From NCBI GenBank assembly GCA_046046245.1, contig JBJOKE010000090.1, positions 1 to 17,151 of the forward strand: a DNA stretch of 17,151 nucleotides, given 5' to 3'. The notes under the pieces were generated by a model. The model was not told the DNA's origin and ran no database searches. It saw nothing but the letters and a program-made list of their open reading frames with translations. A program made the position numbers and the translations under genes. Below, piece by piece: positions 8,159 to 16,100 of the stretch (positions are counted from its first letter, which is position 1; every line of letters begins with the position of its first letter). This stretch comes from UBA4615 sp046046245 (GTDB lineage Bacteria; Pseudomonadota; Gammaproteobacteria; Burkholderiales; Burkholderiaceae_E).

Positions 8159-8257
8159 GGGGTCAGAGCCCCGTTGCAAGAATGCTAGCACTCGTCGGTC
8201 GTGAGTGCTAATTGATCCTGACAATCGGCCCGATCGCCGGAATGAATTGGGGTCAGA
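8159..8257. repeat. Pair of GGGGTCAGA direct repeats flanking the CIRCE site
   Basis: GGGGTCAGA occurs at 8159-8167 and 8249-8257, about 90 bases apart, on either side of the CIRCE element. A shorter relative, TTGAATTGGG, lies near 8307 and resembles GAATTGGGG in front of the second copy. This local stretch is also more AT-rich than the rest of the window. It may be the remnant of a short dispersed repeat; no transposase is present. Confidence 0.4.
8185..8211. promoter_or_regulatory. CIRCE operator (HrcA binding site) upstream of rpoH
   Basis: CTAGCACTC (8185-8193), a 9-base spacer, then GAGTGCTAA (8203-8211). The CIRCE consensus is TTAGCACTC-N9-GAGTGCTAA, so 17 of 18 arm positions match and the spacer is exactly right. 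It lies 45-71 bases upstream of the rpoH ATG at 8140. HrcA, the known CIRCE repressor, would be expected to bind here and limit rpoH transcription in unstressed cells. On the minus strand TTGTCA sits just upstream (about 8219-8224) and could be a -35 element, but I could not find a convincing paired -10. Confidence 0.93.
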
Positions 8258-8325
8258 TCACCGGTCAAGCTCGGCATGGCCTGAAAACACCTTTCCGTTC
8301 AATGACTTGAATTGGGTGGCGCCGC

Positions 8326-8339
8326 GCGCCGGCCGGCGC
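8326..8339. terminator. GC palindrome just downstream of hlyD-type gene, possible operon terminator
   Basis: GCGCCGGCCGGCGC is a perfect 14-bp palindrome five bases beyond the HlyD-type stop codon, able to form a 5-bp stem with a GGCC loop. It has no T-run on the minus strand. Its position at the end of the secretion cluster suggests a terminator, with low certainty. Confidence 0.3.
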
Positions 8340-8344
8340 CGCGC

Positions 8345-9637
8345 CTAGCGCTCCCGGAGCGCCTGGCCGGCCCGGTTCAGCGGCTTGAGCAGGTACTGCA
8401 GGACCGTCTTGCGCCCGGCGAGCATCTCCACGGTCGCGGTCATGCCGGGCAGGATCGGCAGCGCGTCGCCGTCGCGCCCGGCCAGCGACGCGCTGCGGGT
8501 CCGCACCAGAACCCGGTAGTACGCGCCCGACTCCTCGGGATCGACGGCGCCCGCGGCGGCGAGGCTGCCGCGCCGCTCGTCGCGCAGCGTGTCGGGGCTG
8601 ATGAACTCGACCGTCCCCTCGAGCCCGCCGTAGATCGCGTAGTCGTAGGCGGAGAGCTTCACGACCGCCGTCTGGCCCGGGTGGAGGAAGGCGACGTCGG
8701 AGGGCTTCACGAAGGCCTCGACGACCAGCGTGTCCTCGACCGGCACGATCAGCATCAGCTCCTGCCCCTGCTGGATCACGCCACCGAGGGTGGTCACGCG
8801 GATGCTCTTGACCGTGCCGCGGACCGGCGAGCGCAGCTCGGTCCGCCTGTAGGCATCGGCGCGGGCGGTCGCGGTCTCGCGGGTCTGGGCCAGCTCGGCC
8901 TCGACGCGGTTCAGCTCGGCGGCGGCGTCCGCCCGGTACTTGTTCTGGCGGTCGGCGAGCTGCAGCGCGAGATCGTTGCGCTGCCGCTTGAGCCTCAGCG
9001 CCTCGACCTCGGAGACGAGACCGCGCGCGACCAGGGGATCGACGATCTCGATCTCCCGGTCGAGCAGCGCGATGCCCTTGCGCAGCGACTCGGCGCCCTC
9101 GTCGAGCGCGCGCCGGCGGGCGTTGTACGCCTCGGTCTCGCGCCGGACCAGCGTGGGCGACGATCCGGTCTCGGACCCGAACTGCAGCGGCGTGCCGAAG
9201 GCCTCGGCGCGCAGCCGCGACGCCTGCGCGGCGAGCGCCGCGACCTTGCCCTGCTGCTCGCGATAGAGCGCCGACGCGCGCGTGTCGTCCATCCGCAGCA
9301 GCGGCTGGTCGCGCTCGACGCGGTCGCCCTCCTTCACCAGCAGCGCCGTGAGCACGCCCGCCTCCAGGCTCTGGATCACCTGCTCCTTGCTGGACGGGAT
9401 GACCCGCCCGTTGCCGCGGGTGACTTCCTCGAGCTCGGCGCGCGAGGCCCAGAGGAGGAACGCGCCGACCAGCGCGGCCAGCAGCGCGACCGACAGGAAC
9501 GCGTGCCACGGTACCCGGCGCGGCGGCGGCGCGAGCCGGGGCGGCGGCAGCGCGACGGTCGCCGCCGGCGCAGGCAGCGGGGCGGGGACCCCGTCGGGGC
9601 CGGGCGCGGCCGCGCCGTCCTGGTCAACCCTGTACAC
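8345..9637 (-). CDS. HlyD-family type I secretion periplasmic adaptor subunit
   Basis: A 430-residue membrane-fusion protein linking the ABC exporter to the outer-membrane channel. It has a Pro/Ala-rich cytoplasmic N-terminus, one transmembrane helix (AFLSVALLAALVGAFLLWAS, about residues 46-65), and the lipoyl half-motif GRVIPSSKEQVIQSLEAGVL. Long helical, coiled-coil-like regions run over about residues 110-265. The second lipoyl/beta-barrel part is ELRSPVRGTVKSIRVTTLGG, and near the C-terminus PILPGMTATVEMLAGRKTVL is typical of HlyD/LapC proteins. GTG 9637 is preceded by GGAGG six bases away, an excellent ribosome-binding site. The start overlaps the end of the ABC exporter gene by 14 bases, indicating translational coupling. 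It is the last gene of the adhesin-secretion cluster. Confidence 0.93.
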   Translation of the reverse strand: MYRVDQDGAAAPGPDGVPAPLPAPAATVALPPPRLAPPPRRVPWHAFLSVALLAALVGAFLLWASRAELEEVTRGNGRVIPSSKEQVIQSLEAGVLTALLVKEGDRVERDQPLLRMDDTRASALYREQQGKVAALAAQASRLRAEAFGTPLQFGSETGSSPTLVRRETEAYNARRRALDEGAESLRKGIALLDREIEIVDPLVARGLVSEVEALRLKRQRNDLALQLADRQNKYRADAAAELNRVEAELAQTRETATARADAYRRTELRSPVRGTVKSIRVTTLGGVIQQGQELMLIVPVEDTLVVEAFVKPSDVAFLHPGQTAVVKLSAYDYAIYGGLEGTVEFISPDTLRDERRGSLAAAGAVDPEESGAYYRVLVRTRSASLAGRDGDALPILPGMTATVEMLAGRKTVLQYLLKPLNRAGQALRER

Positions 9638-11723
9638 GTGGCGCCTCCACCTGCGTGGTCGGGACCGTGATCCCGCGGGCGAGCTGCTCGAGCGCCGCCG
9701 CGCGCGGCGCGTCGAGGACGATGCGGCCGGCCTCGAGCACGACGATCCGGTCGACGAGCTCGATCGCCGCCGGCCGGTGCGTGGCGATGACCAGCGTGCG
9801 GTCGCGCGCCCACTCGCCGATCGTCGCGATCACCTGCTTCTCGGTGTTCTGGTCGAGGCCGCTGGTGGGCTCGTCGAGCAGCGCGATCCGCGGGTCGCGC
9901 ATCAGGATCCGCGCGATCGCGACCAGCTGCTTCTGTCCGCCGGACAGGCCGGCGCCGTCCTCGCCGAGGTGCATGTCGAGGCCGCGCGGATGACGCGCGA
10001 CCATCGCGTCGAGGCCGAGCGCGCGCAGCGCCCAGAGCCGGCGTGCGTCGTCGACATCGCGGTCGGAGCGGGCGAGGTCGAGGTTCTCGCGCAGCGTGCC
10101 GAGGAAGAGCCGCGGCTGCTGCGGCACCAGACCGACCATCGACCGCAGCTCGGCCGGATCGATCTGCCGCGCCTCGATGCCATCGACGCGGACCATCCCG
10201 GCGGTCGGCGTGTACAGCCCCGCGGCGAGCCGCAGCAGCGTCGACTTGCCGCTGCCGGTGCGGCCGATCACCGCGACCTTCTCGCCCGGCCGCAGGTACA
10301 GATCGAGCCCGCGGAAGAGGGTGGGGCCCGCGCGGTCGTGGCTGAAGTCCACGCCGGAGAACGACAGCTCGCCGCGCGGCGCGACCAGTGCGAGGTAGCT
10401 GCGGTCGGGCTCGCGCTCGACCGGTCGGTCGACCAGCGCCTGCAGCCCGTCGAACGCGCTGCGCGCCTGCTGGATGCGCAGCGCGAGCGACGCCACCTGC
10501 GCCAGTGGCGCGATCGCGCGGCCCGAGAGGATCACCACGCCGATCAGGCCGCCCAGCGTCAGCGTGCCCGCGTGGATCAGGTACACGCCCCAGACGACCG
10601 TCACGATCGTGACGAGCTGGCCGACTGCGACGGTGAAGTTCGTCATCAGCGCCGACAGCGTGCGCGAGCGCATCGAGGTGCCCGCGATCGACTCGGTGTA
10701 CCACTGCCAGCGCTGCAGCGCGAAGCGGTAGGCGTTGTTGACCTTCAGCGTCTCCAGCCCCTCGACCGCCTCGACCGCGAGGCCCTGGCGCTGCGAGCCG
10801 TCCTTCATCGACGCGCGGATCGAGCGCGCGAGGGGCGCCTGCACCGCCAGGCCCGCGACCGCCACGAGCGCGATCGCGGCGAGCGGCACGAGCGCGAGCG
10901 GCGGTGCGATCGCCGCGATCACCGCGAGGAAGAGCAGCACGAAGGGCAGATCGACCAGCGCGGTCAGCGTGGCCGAGGTCATCACGTCGCGGATCGACTC
11001 GAAGTCGCGCAGGTTGCTGACGAAGGCACCCGATGAGGCCGGCTTGCCCTCCAGCCGTATCGACAGCAGGCGGGCGAACAGCGCCGACGAGATCTCCAGG
11101 TCCGCGCGCTTGCCGGCCGCGTCGATCAGCCAGCCTCGCAGCATCCGAGCCGCGAACTCGAAGCCCAGCGCGAGCACCGTCCCCACGGTCAGCACCCACA
11201 GGGTGTCGTAGGTGCGGTTGGGCACGACCCGGTCGTAGACGTTCATCACGTACAGCGAGATCGCGATCGACAGCAGGTTGATCACCAGCGTGGACAGCGC
11301 GACGTTCGCGTAATGGCCGCGAAGGCCCCAGAGCACCTTCCAGAACCAGGCGCGCGCGTTCGAGATCGCCGGGATGCCCGAACGCATGTCGGCGGCCGGT
11401 GCGACCTCGAGCCTGAGGCACCAGCCGGCCGAGCGGGCCGCGAGCGCCGGGTCGGACGCGGCCTGCGCGTCGGTCACCAGCTCGAACAGCCCGTCCTGCA
11501 GCGCGGCGAGCGCGGGCAGCCGGTCCGCGGCCAGCGCGTCGACGCGGCAGGTCTCGCGGTGCGCGCGCAGCCCGAACGACGCGAGCGCGCGGGCCAGCAC
11601 GTCCCAGTCGAGCGTGCCGTCGCGCGCGACCACGAGCTGCGACTGCAGCGCGGCCGCCGAGATCGGGCGGCCGAGCCGCGACGCGAGCGCGGCGAGCGCG
11701 TCGACGAGGGGGCGCGCGCTCAT
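9624..11723 (-). CDS. Type I secretion ABC transporter with inactive C39-like domain (LapB type)
   Basis: A 699-residue inner-membrane exporter ATPase. Residues 1-125 form a C39-peptidase-like domain without the catalytic Cys motif, as in LapB/HlyB-type exporters where the domain binds substrate rather than cleaving it. A transmembrane domain covers about residues 135-420. The nucleotide-binding domain has Walker A GRTGSGKST (487-495), Q-loop GLVPQQPRLF, signature LSGGQKQ (593-599), Walker B IALLDEP, and H-loop ATHRP. All ATPase motifs look intact, so the protein should be active. Its ATG overlaps the stop of the upstream TolC-type gene in ATGA (11720-11723), and its own end overlaps the HlyD-type gene. 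The three exporter genes are thus tightly coupled, and the Ig-like adhesin just upstream is the likely cargo. Confidence 0.94.
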   Translation of the reverse strand: MSARPLVDALAALASRLGRPISAAALQSQLVVARDGTLDWDVLARALASFGLRAHRETCRVDALAADRLPALAALQDGLFELVTDAQAASDPALAARSAGWCLRLEVAPAADMRSGIPAISNARAWFWKVLWGLRGHYANVALSTLVINLLSIAISLYVMNVYDRVVPNRTYDTLWVLTVGTVLALGFEFAARMLRGWLIDAAGKRADLEISSALFARLLSIRLEGKPASSGAFVSNLRDFESIRDVMTSATLTALVDLPFVLLFLAVIAAIAPPLALVPLAAIALVAVAGLAVQAPLARSIRASMKDGSQRQGLAVEAVEGLETLKVNNAYRFALQRWQWYTESIAGTSMRSRTLSALMTNFTVAVGQLVTIVTVVWGVYLIHAGTLTLGGLIGVVILSGRAIAPLAQVASLALRIQQARSAFDGLQALVDRPVEREPDRSYLALVAPRGELSFSGVDFSHDRAGPTLFRGLDLYLRPGEKVAVIGRTGSGKSTLLRLAAGLYTPTAGMVRVDGIEARQIDPAELRSMVGLVPQQPRLFLGTLRENLDLARSDRDVDDARRLWALRALGLDAMVARHPRGLDMHLGEDGAGLSGGQKQLVAIARILMRDPRIALLDEPTSGLDQNTEKQVIATIGEWARDRTLVIATHRPAAIELVDRIVVLEAGRIVLDAPRAAALEQLARGITVPTTQVEAPRVQG

Positions 11724-13081
11724 CGGGCCGGCATCTCGGCGGGCGCGACCGCGGGCGGTGCGGGGCGCTCGGCGGCCGAGCGGAACGGCGGCACGCGCGC
11801 GGGCTCGATCATCGGCACCGCGGGCAGCGCGGCGAAGGGCGCGCCCTCGAAGCGTGGCGCGAAGCGCGCGGAGGTGTAGGCGATCCGGTAGCGGGCGAGC
11901 GCGCGGTCGACCTGCGCGCCGACCAGCGAGGACTCGGCGTTGGCGAGTTCGGCATAGGCGGTCAGCAGGTCGAGCAGGTTGCGTCGGCCGACGCGGAACT
12001 GCTCGAAGTAGATGGTCACCAGCTCGGCCGCGAGCGAGCCCTGCTGGGTGGCCTGCGCGATCCGGCGCGTCGCGGCGGCGAAGTCGACCTCGGCGCTGCG
12101 CCGCTGCTCGGCCAGCGCGAGCTCGACGTCGGCGAGCGTGGCCTCGGCGCCCAGCTGCAGCGCGACCGCGGTCTGCTCGGCGGCGGTCAGCGACGCGTCG
12201 AAGGCCGGCCACGACAGCACCACCTGCGACTGCGGCTCGCGGCCGCCGACCGCCTCGAGGTCGATCCGCGGCCGGCGCTGGAAGCGCAGCGTGCGCGCGT
12301 TCGCTTCGGCGGCGGCGACGTCGCGCCGCGCGGCCTCGACCGCCGGATGCTCCTGCGCGCCGAGCGGCGGCGCGGGGTCGATCGGCAGATCGGCCACCGC
12401 GGGCAGCGACATCGCGGCGGGCTCGATCGGCGGGCGGTAGTAGCGGGCGAGCGTCTGCCGGGCCAGCCCCAGCTCGGCGAGCCGGTCCTCGAGCGTGCCG
12501 CGGACGAGCTGCACCCGCGCCTGCGCCTGGACCAGGTCGAAGCGCCGGCCGGTGTCGAAGCGCACGATCTCCTCGAAGTCCGCGGCCAGCCGCTGGTGCC
12601 GTTCGAGGTTGGCTTCGGACACGCGGACCAGGCGCCAGGCGCGCAGCGTGCGCAGGTAGGCCTGCACCGCCGCGAAGGCGACGTCGTCGCGGGTCGCGAA
12701 TTCCCGGCTCTCGAGCGCCGACACGCGCAGCGCCTCGCGGTCCACCGCCGACTCGATCGCACCGCCCGCGAACACGTTGACGCGGGCGCGGGGCAACGCG
12801 GTGGAGTAGTTCGTGGTGCCGCTCACCCGCCCGATGCCGCCGACGTCGAAGGTCGGCAGGTGGCCGGCGCGCGCACCCTCGACGCGGAACTCGGCGGCGC
12901 TGCGGTTGGCCTGGGCGGCGCGGATCGAGGGGAAGTCGGCGACGGCGCTGCGGACGACCTCGTCGAGCGGGGCGGCGCGCAGCGATGGGCCTGCCGCGAG
13001 CGCGGCGACGAGGAGTGTCGCCCGGGCGGCGCGGGCCGAGGGGCGGGGCGTCCCGGCGCGATCAGGGAAGGGCATCCGCAC
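11720..13081 (-). CDS. TolC-family outer-membrane channel of the type I secretion system
   Basis: A 453-residue precursor with an N-terminal signal peptide (ATLLVAALAAGPSLRAAP, about residues 21-38) and two OEP repeats of alternating helical and strand segments. Recognisable parts are DEVVRSAVADFPSIRAAQAN near the mature N-terminus, FDTGRRFDLVQAQARVQLV mid-protein, and FRVGRRNLLDLLTAYAELAN in the second repeat. This pattern is that of LapE/AgeA-like channels dedicated to adhesin export. The C-terminal 40 residues are Pro/Ala-rich and low complexity. GTG 13081 gives the longest product and ATG 13075 is an equally good start; neither has a clear ribosome-binding site. The gene follows the adhesin by 108 bp and overlaps the exporter ATPase gene by four bases. 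Confidence 0.92.
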   Translation of the reverse strand: MRMPFPDRAGTPRPSARAARATLLVAALAAGPSLRAAPLDEVVRSAVADFPSIRAAQANRSAAEFRVEGARAGHLPTFDVGGIGRVSGTTNYSTALPRARVNVFAGGAIESAVDREALRVSALESREFATRDDVAFAAVQAYLRTLRAWRLVRVSEANLERHQRLAADFEEIVRFDTGRRFDLVQAQARVQLVRGTLEDRLAELGLARQTLARYYRPPIEPAAMSLPAVADLPIDPAPPLGAQEHPAVEAARRDVAAAEANARTLRFQRRPRIDLEAVGGREPQSQVVLSWPAFDASLTAAEQTAVALQLGAEATLADVELALAEQRRSAEVDFAAATRRIAQATQQGSLAAELVTIYFEQFRVGRRNLLDLLTAYAELANAESSLVGAQVDRALARYRIAYTSARFAPRFEGAPFAALPAVPMIEPARVPPFRSAAERPAPPAVAPAEMPAR

Positions 13082-13100
13082 AGCATAGACGAATCGGTGC

Positions 13101-13180
13101 GGCGGCCGGCCGGGGTCCGGCGGCCCTGCGACGCCGGCCGGCGGCCGGCCTGGGAGGCACTGCGCCGCGCCCGGCCGGCC
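13101..13180. repeat. Cluster of GGCCGGCC palindromes between adhesin and exporter genes
   Basis: GGCCGGCC occurs at 13104-13111, 13143-13150 and 13173-13180, and GGCGGCCGGCC is repeated directly at 13101-13111 and 13140-13150. Many alternative GC stems are possible. In the messenger this could slow polymerase or stabilise the upstream adhesin transcript end, thereby setting adhesin-to-exporter ratios. No T-run follows, so I do not call it a classical terminator. Confidence 0.5.
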
Positions 13181-13189
13181 GGTCCGGTC

Positions 13190-16100
13190 TCAGGCGATCT
13201 TGATGATGTAGACGTTGTCGAGGCCGGCGCCGTCGATGTCGACGGTCCGCGAGTTGCCGGCGACGTCCTGGGCGATCGCCGAGTAGGCGTAGACCGCGCC
13301 GCCCCCGGTCAGCGTCGGCGACGCCGTGTAGGTCGTGCCCGCCGCATCCGCCGACGTGAAGGTCCGCAGCACGGTCGAGTCGCGCGACAGCGTCAGGGTC
13401 TCGCCCGCCGCGAGCACCGAGTTCAGCGTGAGCGTCACCGTCGGCGAGGTGTCGGGGTTGCCGGGCACGGCTCCGGTGGGGCCCTCGATGTCGGTGTACG
13501 CGACCGACGAGCCGTTGACGATGGAGAACGAGACCGACGGTGCGGTCGGTGCCACCGTGTCGCGGTTGATGAACACCGAGGCGCTGTCAGGGCCGGTGTT
13601 GCCCGCGGCGTCGACCTGCCGGGCGATCACCGTCCGGGCGCCGTCGGTGGCGAAGACGATCGTGCTGCCGGTGCCGGTGGACCAGCTCGTGCCGGCGTTG
13701 ACCGAGTACTCCCAGCGCGTCGATCCGCCCTCCAGGCCGGTGACGTTGATCGTGCCGTTCGTCGTGATGCCGTCGCTCGCGCTCGAACCGGTGTCGGCCG
13801 CGAGCGCGAGCGTGGGCGCGAGCGGCGCGGTCGTGTCCACCGTGACCGTGCGCAGCGTGCTGGTCGACGCGTTGCCCGCGGTGTCCGTCTGCCGGACCAG
13901 CACCTGGTACGGCCCGCCCTGCGCGAGGGCGAAGGTCGTGCCGGTGCCGGCGGTCCAGCTCACGCCGTTGTTGGTGCTGTAGTCCCAGGTCGTGCCCGCG
14001 TCCAGGCCGCCGACGGTGACCAGGCCGTTGCTGGTGATGCCGTCCGACGCCGAGGTCCCGGTGTCGGTGATCGCCGTCGTGGGAACCGTCGGCGCGATCG
14101 TGTCGACCGTGAACGTCAGCGTGGTGCTGCTCGCGCCGACGTTGCCCGCCAGGTCGACCTGGCGGGTGATGACCGAATAGGCGCCGTCCGAGAAGACGAT
14201 CGTGCCGCCCGTTCCCGCGGTCCAGGTCGTCCCGGCGTTGGTCGAGTACTCCCAGAGGGTCGTGCCGCCTTCGAGGTCGGTGACGTCGACCGTGCCGATC
14301 CGCGTGATGGTGTCGGTGGCGCTGGTGCCCGTGTCGGACGCGAGCGCGATCGTGGGGGCGGTCGGCGCGACCGCGTCGACGGTGATCGAGCGCAGCGCGG
14401 AGGTGCCGAGGTTGCCGGCGATGTCGGACTGGCGGACCTGGACCGAGTAGGTGGTGCCGGTGGCGCCGGCGCCACCGGCCAGCGTGAAGCTCGTGCCGGT
14501 GCCGGCGAGCCAGGTCGTGCCGCCGTCGGTCGTGTATTCCCACGTGCCGCCGCCGACGAGGTTGCCGACGGTGACGAGGCCGTCCGTCGTGACGCCGTCG
14601 CTCGCGGAGGTGCCGGTGTCGGTGATCGTGGCGGTCGGCGCGGCCGGCGGCGTGGTGTCGACCACCAGCGCGGTGACGACGCCCGGGGCCGGCGACGCGA
14701 GCGCGCCGATCGATGCGTTGCCTGCCGCGTCGGTCTGGCGGACCTGCACCTGGCCGAACGTGTAGGGCGAGCCGGCCTGGGTCAGCGTGAAGCTGCTGCC
14801 GGCGAAGGAGGACCAGGTCGAGCCGCCGTCGGTGCTGAACGCGAGCGTCGTGCCGGGGTCGAGGTTGCCGACGGTCACGACGCCGCTGCCTGTGATGCCA
14901 TCGGTCGCGGAGACGCCGGTGTCGACGTACGACAGCGTCGGCGTCCGCGGCGGCGTGGTGTCGAGCGTGAAGGGGCGGGTGCCCGGATCGCCGGGCTGGT
15001 TCGCGACGCTCAGCACGGTCACCTGGACCGTGTACGGGCCGTCCGCGGTGCCGTCGCCGACCGGCAGCTCGCCGCTCGCGAAGGTCGCCGACCAGGTGGT
15101 GCCGCTCGCGGTCACCACCTTGCTCGTGCCGGCGATCGTGACCGTCACCGGGCGGTTCGCGAACGAGGGGTCCACCGTGCCGGTGATCGTCACCCCCGCC
15201 GCGCGCTCGGCGGCGCTGACGAGGTCGTCGCCGGCGATGATCGAGATCGTCGGTGCCGGCGGGATCCGCGAGTCGCGCAGCACCGTGCCGGTCGTGGTCG
15301 TGCTGGCATTGCCCGCCGCGTCGACGGCGAACGCCGTCACCGTGTTCGGCTGCAGGTCGGTCAGACCGGCCCCGATCGAGCCGGTGACCGCCGTCGCGGT
15401 CGCGGTGTTGAGCGACCATCGGCCGCTCGCATCGGCGGTCGTCCGGTAGACCGCGTCGACCGAGCCGTTGCCCAGCAGGTCGATCGACACCTGCACGCTG
15501 GAGCCCGCCTCCGCGGAGCCCACGAGCGTCGGGCGCTCGGCCGAGGTCACGGTGGTGTCGATCGTCGGCGCGCCGGGGACGAGGGTGTCGATGGAGACCG
15601 CGCGCGACACGGTGCTCGAGTTGCCGGCGGCGTCGGTGAGCGTGACGGAGACGTCGTTGCGTCCCTGGCCGGGCACCTCGTTCGCCGCGAACACGAAGGA
15701 CCACTTCCCGTCGGTGCCGACGGTACCGGTCTTCGACGTGCTGCCCCAGTTCACGCGGATCGAGGCGCCCGCCTCGCCGTTGCCGGCGATGGTAACGCCG
15801 GCCGTGGCCTCGCTGCGGTTGACGACGTCGTCGGCGGCGACCTGCGAGATCACCGCGGATGCCGGGGCGACGCTGTCGAGGACCACGACCGAACGTGCCG
15901 CGGCGCTGGCGTTCTGGGCCGCATCCGTGGCGACCGCGCTGAGCGCGTACGAGCCGTCGGCCAGGCCGCCTGCGGGCGGCGTGCCGGACGACGGCAGGGC
16001 GTTCAGGTCGACGCGCCACTTGCCGTCGGCGCCCGCCGTCGTGACGAAGGTCAGGTCGCCGGGATCCGAGAACGACCCGTTGCCGTTGACGTCGACGCGC

